Shown: positions 16,135-24,617 of the stretch, one piece after another
Numbering within the stretch: the stretch's first letter is position 1
How the letters are laid out: every line of letters starts with the position of its first letter
Assembly (NCBI RefSeq): GCF_039592695.1
Contig: NZ_JBBUTK010000002.1
Span: 124,001 to 188,000 of the forward strand
Source of the DNA: Flagellimonas_A sp039592695
GTDB lineage: Bacteria; Bacteroidota; Bacteroidia; Flavobacteriales; Flavobacteriaceae
Direction: 5' to 3'
Length of the DNA: 64,000 nt
Made by a program: the position numbers and the translations under genes
Notes under the pieces: model-generated
What the model was told of the DNA's origin: nothing
Database searches by the model: none
Seen by the model: the letters and a program-made list of their open reading frames with translations, nothing else

Positions 16135-16803
16135 TCAATGTGTTATCGGGTTAAGGTGGTGGTAGATGGCTATAAATACAAAGGCCAAAGGAACCACCAC
16201 TGCAAATGCTTGTGCAAATTTTTTGATGCCAGGGGTATATTTGTTGTTAACTCCCATGGATTGGAAGGAGGAGGCAAAACCGTGCCACAGATGCAGACTT
16301 AACAGCACGAATGAAATTACGTAGAGAACCGTTCTCCATATAGGAGCAAACTTCTCGACAGTCTCGGCATAGTATCGTGTCGGGTTTTCTGGATTTGCCT
16401 CAATATACTTGTAGGTCATCTCGTGAATCCAAAAATCATAGAAGTGCAGTCCCAGAAAGGCAAGAATCACCAATCCGGAATAAATCATGTTTCTAGAGAC
16501 CCATGGCGCATTGGCACTGCCTTTGTACTTAACGTATGAAATACCTCGGGCTTTTCTGTTTTGAACTTCAAGAACGAACCCCATTACAAAATGGACAATG
16601 ACGCCTACAATTAAAATGGGCTGCATAATGAATTGCACTATAGGGTTGTAGCCCATAAAGTGCGATGCTTCATTAAAGAACTCTGGCGAAATGACAGAAG
16701 AAAAGTTGATGGTAACATGCAGTACCAAAAAAATGACCAAAAAAAGACCCGAAAGTGCCATCACCACTTTTCGGGCTATCGAAGATTTTATCAATCCGCT
16801 CAT
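16135..16803 (-). CDS. sdhC: Succinate dehydrogenase cytochrome b subunit
   Basis: This is the membrane anchor that binds heme b and quinone. It has 222 residues with five predicted TM helices (about 13-33, 58-82, 107-125, 156-178 and 190-212), the single-subunit form used by Bacillus and Wolinella instead of separate SdhC and SdhD; no sdhD is present. Candidate heme ligand histidines lie in the helices (LHVTINF, IVHFVMGF, LGLHFYDF, LHLWHGF). First gene of sdhCAB, with a well-matched promoter just upstream. Confidence 0.94.
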   Translation of the reverse strand: MSGLIKSSIARKVVMALSGLFLVIFLVLHVTINFSSVISPEFFNEASHFMGYNPIVQFIMQPILIVGVIVHFVMGFVLEVQNRKARGISYVKYKGSANAPWVSRNMIYSGLVILAFLGLHFYDFWIHEMTYKYIEANPENPTRYYAETVEKFAPIWRTVLYVISFVLLSLHLWHGFASSFQSMGVNNKYTPGIKKFAQAFAVVVPLAFVFIAIYHHLNPITH

Positions 16804-16821
16804 CAGTAGCTGGTTTTCCTA

Positions 16822-16853
16822 CAAATTTACGGTACGATGGTGTCTTTAACAAA
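16822..16853 (-). promoter_or_regulatory. Promoter of the sdhCAB operon
   Basis: On the minus strand, TTTG (16853-16850) and TAAATTTG (16829-16822) are 20 nt apart, a near-perfect Bacteroidota housekeeping promoter. The transcript leader would be about 12 nt. Confidence 0.75.
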
Positions 16854-17047
16854 CTTTCATCCTTTCAAAACCATTTATTTTAAGATTATATCTGAGCTGT
16901 AACCCGCGTTCGATGTTGTTGTCAAAAGATGGCGTTTTACTCCTCAGAACTTAAACAGGGCAATGCATAATTATGAAATAACTGTATCAGGTGGCACAGT
17001 TGTATTTTTTATCCGATATTGGGGCTTAAACCTGCACGTTACCAACC

Positions 17048-17938
17048 ATGAACATCGCCATACTTTCGGTCAATTACAATGTGCATTCCACCAAACGTAT
17101 TTTCAATGAAGCAAAAGAAGCGGGGCATTATGTTGAGTTGATTGACCACACCAAATGTTCGGTGAAATTGGGCGAGGGCAAACCCAGAATATTTTTGGGA
17201 GAAGAGGATGTCACCAACGAATTTGATGCGGTAATACCCCGAATTGGTGCCAAGGTCACCAGACATGGTGCCGCCATTGTCAAGCAGTTTGAGATGAACA
17301 ATGTGTTCAGTACCGCTCGTTCGTTGGGCATTACCAGGGCCCGCAACAAGGTACGCACCTTACAGATCATGGCCCGAAAGAACATTCCGATACCCGAAAC
17401 AGTTTTTTCGATCAACCCTGACAACATAGAGGAGCAAATTAAAATTTTAGGAGGCCCCCCAGTGATAATAAAATTACAGGAAGGGACACATGGTCTTGGT
17501 GTGATTTTGGCCGAAAGCAAGAAATCGGCAAAATCGATTATCGATACGTTTTATAAAATGGATACCAGCATCTTGCTGCAAAAATATATCGAAGAGGCCC
17601 AAGGGGAGGATATCAGGATCATCGTGGTCGGCAATAAGGTTGTGGCCAGCATGAAGCGGGTGAGCGAAATCGGTGAATTTCGTTCGAACGTGCATCGCGG
17701 TGCGCAGACTGAAGCCGTGAAACCCACCGCAAAAGAGCAGTACATTGCCTTGAACGCCACAAAATATTTAGGTTTGGGGGTTGCTGGAGTGGATTTGATG
17801 CGCTCCAAAAAAGGGCCGGTGCTGATTGAGGTCAATGCTTCCCCGGGGCTTAGGGGAATCGAAGCGGCGACGGGTATCAATGTGGCCAAACACATCATAC
17901 AATTTGTCGAAAGAAATGGATTTCAAAGAAGAAAATAA
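17048..17938 (+). CDS. rimK: RimK-family ATP-grasp amino-acid ligase
   Basis: RimK-type enzymes use ATP to add glutamate (or similar residues) to the C-terminus of a protein or small molecule; E. coli RimK modifies ribosomal protein S6. This 296-residue protein has a pre-ATP-grasp N-domain (MNIAILSVNYNVHS to about 100), an ATP-grasp domain with KLQEGTHGLGVILAES, a lid QKYIEEAQGEDIRIIVVG, and the metal-binding end VAGVDLMRSKKGPVLIEVNASPGLRGIEAATG. All catalytic elements are intact. It overlaps the downstream AstE/AspA-like hydrolase by 23 nt, which suggests the two act on the same conjugate. The actual substrate (S6 or another) is not shown by the sequence. Confidence 0.9.
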   Translation: MNIAILSVNYNVHSTKRIFNEAKEAGHYVELIDHTKCSVKLGEGKPRIFLGEEDVTNEFDAVIPRIGAKVTRHGAAIVKQFEMNNVFSTARSLGITRARNKVRTLQIMARKNIPIPETVFSINPDNIEEQIKILGGPPVIIKLQEGTHGLGVILAESKKSAKSIIDTFYKMDTSILLQKYIEEAQGEDIRIIVVGNKVVASMKRVSEIGEFRSNVHRGAQTEAVKPTAKEQYIALNATKYLGLGVAGVDLMRSKKGPVLIEVNASPGLRGIEAATGINVAKHIIQFVERNGFQRRK

Positions 17939-18869
17939 GACCATCACCATCAACGGCGATGAGATTGCGCCAGAGAAAAACAAGCAGGTACGCATTGAGA
18001 TTGCCCGTTTGCCCTCGGGCACGCTGATTGACATTCCAGTTCACGTGTTCAATTCAAAAAAACCAGGGCCGACGGTTTTGATCCAGGCCGGACTCCACGG
18101 TGATGAAATCAATGGGGTCGAAACCCTTCGTAGACTTTTACAAGACAGAACGTTCAAGATTCAAAAGGGTGCTGTCATCGTGGTGCCCATATTGAACATT
18201 TTCGGGTTTATCCATTTTTCTAGGGATGTGCCCGACGGCAAAGATGTCAACCGAAGCTTTCCCGGTTCAAAATCAGGCTCTCTGGCCAGCCGAATTGCCT
18301 ATCACTATACCACAGAGGTGTTGCCCCAAGTTGATTTGGCCATTGATTTGCATACGGGTGGCGCAAAACGGGATAATTATCCGCAGATACGGTATACCAA
18401 AGATGATGAGGCGAGCAAGACATTGGCCAAGGCTTTCGGGGCACCCTATTTTTTTGCTTCCCGATTGATCAATGGTTCATTTCGGAGGACAATGTTCCGA
18501 ATGAACAAACCGGCAATTGTCTATGAGGCGGGTGAGAGCATGCGGTTCGATGAACAATCCATAGAAATCAGCTTGAAAGGCATCAAAAACATACTTACCA
18601 AATTGGATATCTTGGAAGGAAAGCCACAGCGACAAAAATCCATCCATTTAGAAAAAACAAAATGGATCAGGGCCTCAAAAGCGGGAATGTTCGTGCCGAA
18701 GATCAACAACGGAAATAAAGTAAAAAAGGGGCAGGTTCTAGGAATGGTCACCGATATTCATGTCAATAAAAACAAACAGGTCAAGGCTCCTTATGACGGC
18801 TATGTGTTTTGTGTGAACAATCAGGCGGTAGTGAATCAGGGCGATGCCCTATTCCATATTGGTAGCTAG
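17916..18869 (+). CDS. Succinylglutamate desuccinylase/aspartoacylase-family zinc hydrolase
   Basis: This is a zinc-dependent amidohydrolase of the AstE/AspA (M14-like) family. The start MDFKEENKTITING at 17916 lies inside rimK; a longer upstream frame is just the shadow of rimK. It has 317 residues. The zinc motif is GLHGDEINGVE (His and Glu ligands), with a later His in DLAIDLHTGG, and Arg in DVNRSFPG. The last 75 residues (KWIRASKAGMFVPKINNGN to the end) form a barrel-like domain with VKKGQVLGMVTD and KAPYDGYVF, resembling a lipoyl/biotinyl carrier fold but without the carrier lysine context I would expect. Overlap with rimK argues for trimming or recycling of RimK-made amide bonds (inference). 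Confidence 0.85.
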   Translation: MDFKEENKTITINGDEIAPEKNKQVRIEIARLPSGTLIDIPVHVFNSKKPGPTVLIQAGLHGDEINGVETLRRLLQDRTFKIQKGAVIVVPILNIFGFIHFSRDVPDGKDVNRSFPGSKSGSLASRIAYHYTTEVLPQVDLAIDLHTGGAKRDNYPQIRYTKDDEASKTLAKAFGAPYFFASRLINGSFRRTMFRMNKPAIVYEAGESMRFDEQSIEISLKGIKNILTKLDILEGKPQRQKSIHLEKTKWIRASKAGMFVPKINNGNKVKKGQVLGMVTDIHVNKNKQVKAPYDGYVFCVNNQAVVNQGDALFHIGS

Positions 18870-19313
18870 GCTGCTGCTTGACTTTTGAATGGTTTTTTGG
18901 TCGCGCGCCTTGATTTTCTTCAAACTCCATTGCACGGCTTCGTCCAGGTCGGTGAACTGACGGATGGAATTTTTAAAGAACATACGCTCCATCATGATAC
19001 TTGCAAAACTTCCCTTGGTGTTACCCACGACGGAATAGAAATCCAGTTGATGTCGATTCTTGTAAAATTTTATCCAATCTGAAGCGACAATGGCGTAGTC
19101 GTGTATTCTGTTTGAAATGTAGGCGATGGGCATATCCTCCCCATAAATTTCCACGGCAGCATTTACGACTTTTTCACCCATTTTCCAGGTCACCAAGACA
19201 CCTTCTTTGATTTCACCGATGACCAGACCATCAAAATAATGGAATACACCAAATTCGAATTCGCGTATCTCACGAATGTATTTGAACAGGTCAAGATCTT
19301 TGACTCGTTTCAT
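18849..19313 (-). CDS. SpoIIAA/STAS-like protein of unknown function
   Basis: This 154-residue cytoplasmic protein has an alpha/beta pattern resembling the STAS/SpoIIAA-like fold seen in many uncharacterised Bacteroidota proteins (FGVFHYFDGLVIGEIKEGVLVTW, then an AIVASDWIKFY helix and DEAVQWSLKKI near residue 135). The last 20 residues (TIQKSSSSLATNME) are low complexity. Its 3' end overlaps the hydrolase gene by 21 nt in convergent orientation. No signal peptide, TM or catalytic motif. The fold call is tentative. Confidence 0.6.
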   Translation of the reverse strand: MKRVKDLDLFKYIREIREFEFGVFHYFDGLVIGEIKEGVLVTWKMGEKVVNAAVEIYGEDMPIAYISNRIHDYAIVASDWIKFYKNRHQLDFYSVVGNTKGSFASIMMERMFFKNSIRQFTDLDEAVQWSLKKIKARDQKTIQKSSSSLATNME

Positions 19314-19421
19314 AGTAGCGGGTGTTAGCGGTGTTGGAACCCTAAAGATATTGATTTTTTGCTTAAAAAGGGTAAGGAAAAAGTAATGTGAATGTCAAGG
19401 AAAACCCTTACAGCCTTATGG

Positions 19422-19811
19422 TTATTTCTCCATGTTTTTTAATTGAATCCCCAATGCTTTAGTGGAAAGCTGCACTTCAATTAATGATAAAACCAAGGAA
19501 ACCATCAAAAACACCAAGCTGATGCCAAAGATAATGTTGGCCCAGACTCTCATTTCAACATAGATCAAGAACATGGTCACGGCGGCCAATAAAAAGCTGA
19601 CAATGGCGGTGGCCTGCATATTTTTGATGATGTTCAGACGTTTTCTCAAGGATTTAATCTGTTTCTTTAAGGGACTTGCCTCGGTTTCTTCAAACTGTTT
19701 GTGCAATTGCCGAATCAACGCTGCTATGGCAAGATAGCGAGCGTTATAGGCCAGCATGGTGAGTGACACTGCTGGGAATAATAGGGCGGGTATTGTGAGT
19801 GTTAGATTCAT
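19422..19811 (-). CDS. DUF2721 membrane protein
   Basis: This 129-residue integral membrane protein has an N-terminal hydrophobic helix (about 3-22), a charged cytoplasmic loop (QLHKQFEETEASPLKKQIKSLRKRL) and two closely spaced C-terminal TM helices (about 65-85 and 89-112), the layout of DUF2721. The function of this family is unknown. It is 110 nt downstream of the BNR exoprotein gene on the same strand, with an interspersed repeat between them. No other motif is seen. Confidence 0.8.
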   Translation of the reverse strand: MNLTLTIPALLFPAVSLTMLAYNARYLAIAALIRQLHKQFEETEASPLKKQIKSLRKRLNIIKNMQATAIVSFLLAAVTMFLIYVEMRVWANIIFGISLVFLMVSLVLSLIEVQLSTKALGIQLKNMEK

Positions 19812-19819
19812 ATTTGTTT

Positions 19820-19888
19820 AATTATCCCCTTCTTGCGTCCGACGAGCGCAAGGGAAAGGAATGCATAGTTTTAGAGGTGTTTTTACAT
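19820..19888 (+). repeat. Interspersed intergenic repeat, copy B
   Basis: A 69-nt element beginning AATTATCCCCTTCTTGC and containing TCCGACGAGCGCA, AGGAATGCA and TTAGAGGTGTTTT. It aligns along its whole length to 42050-42118, about 80% identical by eye. It has no ORF and no long inverted ends. It is followed at 19902-19921 by a separate palindrome, CCCCCTTCAAAGGGGGGAAT. Confidence 0.65.
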
Positions 19889-19901
19889 CCCCTTTACTCC
19901 C

Positions 19902-19921
19902 CCTTCAAAGGGGGGAATTTC
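19902..19921. repeat. Small palindromic repeat, CCCCCTTCAAAGGGGG type
   Basis: CCCCCTTCAAAGGGGGGAAT resembles CCCTCCTCAAGGAGGGAATT at 60422-60441. Both lie at gene ends on the minus strand and may act as mRNA 3' hairpins. Confidence 0.45.
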
Positions 19922-22793
19922 ATTCTATCTCAAATTCAATGGATTCATTGGCTCCATTACCTGAGATCTCAACGGTATACTTCCCCTTGGGCAGATAGGT
20001 CTTGCCATTTTTGGCTTCCGTCAGCTTCATTTTGTTCTTTTTCAAGAAGTTCTTTTTGCCCTCTTTGGTAAAGGCAATATCATGGGATAAGATGTTCAAG
20101 CCCTTATCAGCGTTTGTTTCTGTAGCACTGACCACAGTGCCATCAGTTGTTTTGACCGTCGCCGTGTAGCTGGTGGGTGTTGAACTGTAAAAGGTCACAT
20201 CAATTCCCGGTGTGTTGGGTTTGCTCCATGAACTGAAACTATTGCCCCAACGTTCAGAATGTTTAAGGTTGTCGACCTCAAAAGCATGCAGTTTTTTGTT
20301 CGTGATTTCAGAAGTCATTTTTTGCAGGTTCGAAATATCCGCCTTGTAGATGCTTCTACCGTGGGTGCCGACCAACAAATGCTTTGCCTCGGGCTGAATG
20401 ACGAGGTCGTGAACGGCAACGTTCGGCATGCCGTTTTGAAAAAGCTCCCATGTTTCTCCGCGATTGAAGGAAACATACAATCCGTTATCGGTGCCCACAA
20501 ACAACAGATTCTCATTTTCAGGGTCTTCGACCAAGGCATTCACCGGTGAAGCGGGAATGCCCTTTGAAATATTGTTCCATGTCTTTCCGTAATCGTCGCT
20601 GACAAACACATAAGGATTGAAATCATCCCACCGATAGCCGTTCAACGTGACATAGACCCTTTCTTTTTTGTGTTGGGAGGCTGCGACTTCGCTGACCCAA
20701 AGTTCGCGACCTGCAAGGTTTCCAAAACCTTGTAGGGCTATATTCTTACCAATTTCTTCCCAACTGCCCCCGGCATTTTTTGATACATGCACCAAACCGT
20801 CGTCGCTGCCCACATAAAGCAATCCGAATGCAAAGGGCGATTCTGAAATTGTGGTCAGCGTTCCATAAGCCACGTTTCCTTTTTTACCACCTTGGGTCAA
20901 ATCTGGTGAAATGGCTTCCCAATCATCACCTTGGTCCATAGAGCGGTGCAGTTTGTTGCTTCCCAAATACAAAATATCCTGATTGTGGGGACTCAACAGA
21001 ATCGGGGTCTGCCAGTTGAAGCGGTATGGGGCCTCGCCCAGTTCGTGTTTGGGCTGAATGCGGGTGTTTTTTTCTTTCTCCAAATCCAACCGGAAATAAT
21101 TCCCGAATTGGAATCCTGTATACACCGTATTTGAATTGCGACTGTCAATCTGAACCTGCATACCGTCACCGCCCATAATGCGCCCCCACGGATTTTTCCC
21201 CTCGGCATGCCAGCGGCTGTTCTCTTCACTGTTATGGGCACCTTTCCAGACGCCGTTGTCCTGAAGTCCACCATAGACGTTGTAGGGTTCTTCATTGTCA
21301 ACATTGATAGCGTAGAATTGCCCGACGGTGGGGCTGTTGTTTTTCATCCAACTTTCACCCTCGTCATACGTAATGTTCACACCGCCATCATTGCCATTGA
21401 TAAGGTGGCCAGGCATTTTTGGGTTGATCCAAAGAGCATGGTGGTCGGCATGTACATTTTCTTTGCTGATGCTTTCGTATGTCTTACCACTATCTTTTGA
21501 CAGGATCAAGGGCACCCCTGCCAAATAGATTTTGTCCGCATCATTGGGGTCGACCCGAATCTGTGCAAAATAGTAGCCGTAGCTATAGAACAGGTCATCG
21601 ATGTAATCTTCGTTCATCTTTTGCCAAGTTTTGCCCGCATCGTCGCTTCGATAGACCTCGGCCCCGATGACGGGGGTATCAAAAAGCATGCTATTGGCAT
21701 CCTCAAGGTATTTGGCCAGATCAACGGGTTGTACGGCCCCATCGCGCACCATGTTCTTCACATTTTCTGCCCGATATTTTTCTTGAAAGCCGTTGGTCTT
21801 CAAGAAATCGTTCAATTTTTTATCGTCTAGGGAAAGAAAAGTGCTTCTATCCATCGATTTAAAATCTTCTTTGGTCAACCCCTCTTTTTTCTTGGCATCA
21901 CTTTTTTTCTCCCTTCGGAATTGGCTGTCGTGCACTGCATAGACCATATTGTCATCAAAAACGGCCAAGCCGATGCGACCAACCCCATCCCCAGTGGGGA
22001 AGCCACTGTCAGGGGTTGAGACCAAATTCCAAGTAGTTCCGCCATCGGTACTTTTATAGATTCCGGAAGCACTGCCGTTTCCTGAAAAATTCCATGCTTT
22101 TCTATCTTTTTGCCATGCTGCGGCATATTGAATGTTGAAGTTGTTCGGGGCATGGGCCACATCGATGATGCCCGTTTCATTGTTGACAAACAGGGTTTTT
22201 TGCCATGTCTGGCCACCATCGGTAGTTTTATAAATGCCACGTTCTTCGTTGGGCGAGTACAAATGGCCTGTTACCCCGACAACGACTTCATCAGGGTTGT
22301 TCGGATTGATGAGGATTCGCCCGATGTGTTGCGAATCATGAAGCCCCATGTTTTTCCACGTTTTTCCGCCGCCGGTGGATTTCAAGATTCCGATACCGGC
22401 ATACGAGGAACGGGAAGAATTATTCTCACCCGTACCCACCCAAATGGTTACGCTATTCCAATCCACAGCAATATCGCCGATGTTCTGGGTGTTGGAGGCA
22501 TCCATTACGGGCGTGAACGAAATACCGTTGTTCTGGGTATGCCATAATCCACCCGAGGCATAGGCCACATAAAATTCCGTGGGGTTATTGGGATTTACAT
22601 CCAAATCGACCACCCGACCACTCATGATGGAAGGTCCGATATTTTTGAGCGGAATGTTTTTGACCAAAGATGTTTCGGCCATTTGGGATTTTTGTTGAAG
22701 GGCATCCATCACTTTTTGTGGAGAAGTGGCAGGCTGCTGTGCCAAAATAGATTGTACAAAAAACAGGGCAAAGGCAAAAAGAAATGTTCTCAT
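19920..22793 (-). CDS. Exported VPS10/sortilin-like BNR-repeat beta-propeller protein
   Basis: This 957-residue exported protein has signal peptide MRTFLFAFALFFVQSILAQ. At least nine Asp-box/BNR motifs (S-x-D-x-G-x-T-W), such as STGGGKTWKN, TTDGGQTWQK, STDGGTTWNL, SDDAGKTWQK, SMDQGDDWEA, SDDYGKTWNN and FNRGETWEL, indicate one or two large beta-propellers as in sortilin or sialidase-fold proteins. A C-terminal beta domain (from about 820) reads as an Ig-like module but I see no T9SS sorting signal. In annotation such proteins are called glycosyl hydrolase or WD40/YVTN/BNR-like; no sialidase catalytic set is evident. Probably periplasmic or outer-membrane associated. Divergent from the aminopeptidase gene. 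Confidence 0.8.
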   Translation of the reverse strand: MRTFLFAFALFFVQSILAQQPATSPQKVMDALQQKSQMAETSLVKNIPLKNIGPSIMSGRVVDLDVNPNNPTEFYVAYASGGLWHTQNNGISFTPVMDASNTQNIGDIAVDWNSVTIWVGTGENNSSRSSYAGIGILKSTGGGKTWKNMGLHDSQHIGRILINPNNPDEVVVGVTGHLYSPNEERGIYKTTDGGQTWQKTLFVNNETGIIDVAHAPNNFNIQYAAAWQKDRKAWNFSGNGSASGIYKSTDGGTTWNLVSTPDSGFPTGDGVGRIGLAVFDDNMVYAVHDSQFRREKKSDAKKKEGLTKEDFKSMDRSTFLSLDDKKLNDFLKTNGFQEKYRAENVKNMVRDGAVQPVDLAKYLEDANSMLFDTPVIGAEVYRSDDAGKTWQKMNEDYIDDLFYSYGYYFAQIRVDPNDADKIYLAGVPLILSKDSGKTYESISKENVHADHHALWINPKMPGHLINGNDGGVNITYDEGESWMKNNSPTVGQFYAINVDNEEPYNVYGGLQDNGVWKGAHNSEENSRWHAEGKNPWGRIMGGDGMQVQIDSRNSNTVYTGFQFGNYFRLDLEKEKNTRIQPKHELGEAPYRFNWQTPILLSPHNQDILYLGSNKLHRSMDQGDDWEAISPDLTQGGKKGNVAYGTLTTISESPFAFGLLYVGSDDGLVHVSKNAGGSWEEIGKNIALQGFGNLAGRELWVSEVAASQHKKERVYVTLNGYRWDDFNPYVFVSDDYGKTWNNISKGIPASPVNALVEDPENENLLFVGTDNGLYVSFNRGETWELFQNGMPNVAVHDLVIQPEAKHLLVGTHGRSIYKADISNLQKMTSEITNKKLHAFEVDNLKHSERWGNSFSSWSKPNTPGIDVTFYSSTPTSYTATVKTTDGTVVSATETNADKGLNILSHDIAFTKEGKKNFLKKNKMKLTEAKNGKTYLPKGKYTVEISGNGANESIEFEIE

Positions 22794-22882
22794 CTTAGGC
22801 GGTAATTTTGATTTAGCTGGGGGAAATTAGGCATTTGTCTTGGGGTTCGCAATTACCTAATTTTGAAAAAACCGATTATTAT

Positions 22883-24181
22883 ATGCGATACGCCCAAATA
22901 CCGAATTCCCTTTTTATTAAAAACCGTAAAAAGTTCATGGCCCAGATGCGGCCCAAGAGCCTTGCGGTGTTCAATTCGAACGATATTTACCCAATTAGCG
23001 CTGATAGCACCATGCCGTTCAAGCAGCACAGTGATATTTTTTATTTGAGCGGTGCCGACCAAGAAGAGACCATTTTAGTATTGTTTCCTGATGCGATGGA
23101 CAAAAAGCATCGTGAAATTTTGTTCGTTCGCGAGACCAATGAGCACATTGCCGTTTGGGAAGGGGCCAAACTCACCAAAGAACAGGCCACCGAGGTTTCG
23201 GGCATTGCAACCATTTATTGGCTGTCGGACTTTGACAAGGTATTTTTTGATTTGATGACCGAGGCCGATACCATCTATTTCAATACCAACGAGCATTATC
23301 GCCAAGCGGTGGAGACGCAGACCCGTGAAGACCGCTTCATTGCAATGGTCAAAAAGGAGTTTCCCGCACACCAATGGGCAAAAAGCAATCCGATTTTACA
23401 ACAGATTCGTGGGGTAAAAGAACCTGAAGAAATAGAAATCATGCAACGTGCGTGCGATATTACTGAAAAAGGATTCCGACGAATTTTAAAATTCACCAAG
23501 CCTGATGTTTGGGAACACGAACTCGAGGCCGAATACCTGCATGAATTTATCCGCAACCGCTCACGTGGCTTTGCCTACACACCCATCATCGCTTCGGGCA
23601 ACAATGCCAACGTGCTGCATTATGTGGAGAACAACCAACAGTGTAAAAGTGGGGATTTGATTTTGATGGATGTCGGTGCCGAGTATGCCAATTATTCCAG
23701 CGACATGACACGAACGATTCCCGTAAACGGAAAATTTTCAAAGCGGCAGCGTGAAGTTTATGATGCGGTGCTCCGCGTCAAAAACGAGGCGACCAAGATG
23801 CTGGTGCCCGGTACGCTGTGGAAGGAATATCACAAAGAAGTCGGCAAGATCATGACCTCAGAACTGATCGGACTTGGACTTTTGGATAAGTCGGATGTCA
23901 AAAACGAAAATCCCGATTGGCCTGCCTACAAAAAATATTTTATGCACGGCACCAGCCACCAAATCGGTCTTGATACCCACGATTACGGGGAACTAAAAAA
24001 ACCCATGAAGGCCAATATGGTGTTTACGGTAGAGCCGGGCATTTACATTCCCGATGAGGGGTTTGGCATTCGATTGGAAGATGATGTGGTCATTCAAGAA
24101 AATGGCGAGCCTTTCAACTTGATGCGCAACATACCCATTGAAGCTGAAGAAATCGAAGAGTTGATGAACGCTAAAGCGTAG
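22883..24181 (+). CDS. pepP: Xaa-Pro aminopeptidase (aminopeptidase P, M24B)
   Basis: This dimetal peptidase removes an N-terminal residue preceding proline. I start it at the ATG at 22883 (MRYAQIPNSLFIKNRKKF), giving 432 residues; a TTG further up is unlikely. The N-terminal creatinase-like domain (about 10-170) is followed by the pita-bread domain with metal ligands Asp in LMDVGAEYANYSSDMTRT, His in HGTSHQIGLDTHD, and Glu in TVEPGIYIP and IRLEDDVVI. All five ligands are present. No signal peptide, so cytoplasmic. It is followed by a small membrane-protein gene 62 nt downstream. Confidence 0.93.
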   Translation: MRYAQIPNSLFIKNRKKFMAQMRPKSLAVFNSNDIYPISADSTMPFKQHSDIFYLSGADQEETILVLFPDAMDKKHREILFVRETNEHIAVWEGAKLTKEQATEVSGIATIYWLSDFDKVFFDLMTEADTIYFNTNEHYRQAVETQTREDRFIAMVKKEFPAHQWAKSNPILQQIRGVKEPEEIEIMQRACDITEKGFRRILKFTKPDVWEHELEAEYLHEFIRNRSRGFAYTPIIASGNNANVLHYVENNQQCKSGDLILMDVGAEYANYSSDMTRTIPVNGKFSKRQREVYDAVLRVKNEATKMLVPGTLWKEYHKEVGKIMTSELIGLGLLDKSDVKNENPDWPAYKKYFMHGTSHQIGLDTHDYGELKKPMKANMVFTVEPGIYIPDEGFGIRLEDDVVIQENGEPFNLMRNIPIEAEEIEELMNAKA

Positions 24182-24194
24182 TTAATTGTTAATG

Positions 24195-24234
24195 GTGTCA
24201 TTTCGAGCCGACCAAAGGGAGTGTGAAAAATCTA
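24195..24234 (+). repeat. GTCATnnCGAGC-type scattered motif
   Basis: GTGTCATTTCGAGCCGACCA and the following bases are a degenerate form of a short motif (consensus roughly GTCAnnCTGAGCnnAGTCGAAG) also at 24444-24470, 33223-33250 and 37662-37690. Such motifs are widespread in Bacteroidota intergenic DNA. Confidence 0.4.
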
Positions 24235-24243
24235 AATTTTACA

Positions 24244-24417
24244 ATGATTCACGAATTACTTTTTATTCAACAACCCGACATTGAAAAGAAGATGCAAAAG
24301 GCACCCGATAGTGCCTACGAAATCGGAGTGGTCATTGGCACATACCTGCCTTTCGTGGTGTTGGTTGCCATAGCGTATGGCATTTACTATTATCGAAAAA
24401 GGCGAAAAGATTCGTGA
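24244..24417 (+). CDS. Small single-pass membrane protein
   Basis: This 57-residue protein has an N-terminal polar segment (MIHELLFIQQPDIEKKMQK), one strong TM helix (about 27-50, IGVVIGTYLPFVVLVAIAYGIYYY) and a basic C-terminal tail (RKRRKDS) that would stay in the cytoplasm. I prefer the ATG at 24244 to a GTG 21 nt upstream. Such short proteins next to an aminopeptidase recur in flavobacteria, but I do not know a function. Coding is supported by the clean TM pattern with a positive-inside end. Confidence 0.6.
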   Translation: MIHELLFIQQPDIEKKMQKAPDSAYEIGVVIGTYLPFVVLVAIAYGIYYYRKRRKDS

Positions 24418-24443
24418 TTATAGCTTGTTCATTTCAAACCGTC

Positions 24444-24470
24444 GTCATCTTGAGCTTGTCGAAGAATGAG
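24444..24470 (+). repeat. GTCATCTTGAGC-type scattered motif
   Basis: GTCATCTTGAGCTTGTCGAA and following bases, a closer match to the motif family listed at 24195, in the intergenic gap before the beta-barrel gene. Confidence 0.45.
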
Positions 24471-24617
24471 ATAGAAAGCTAAATAATTTTTTATCGTAGA
24501 TAATATCTTAAGGTAGAGAAGGTTGGAAAATCAATGAATCAAAAGCTTCCTTTGAAAACGATTTTGATATAATAATTGTAAGAAAAAGCGTTATAATTGT
24601 TTGCCAAAATCATATTT

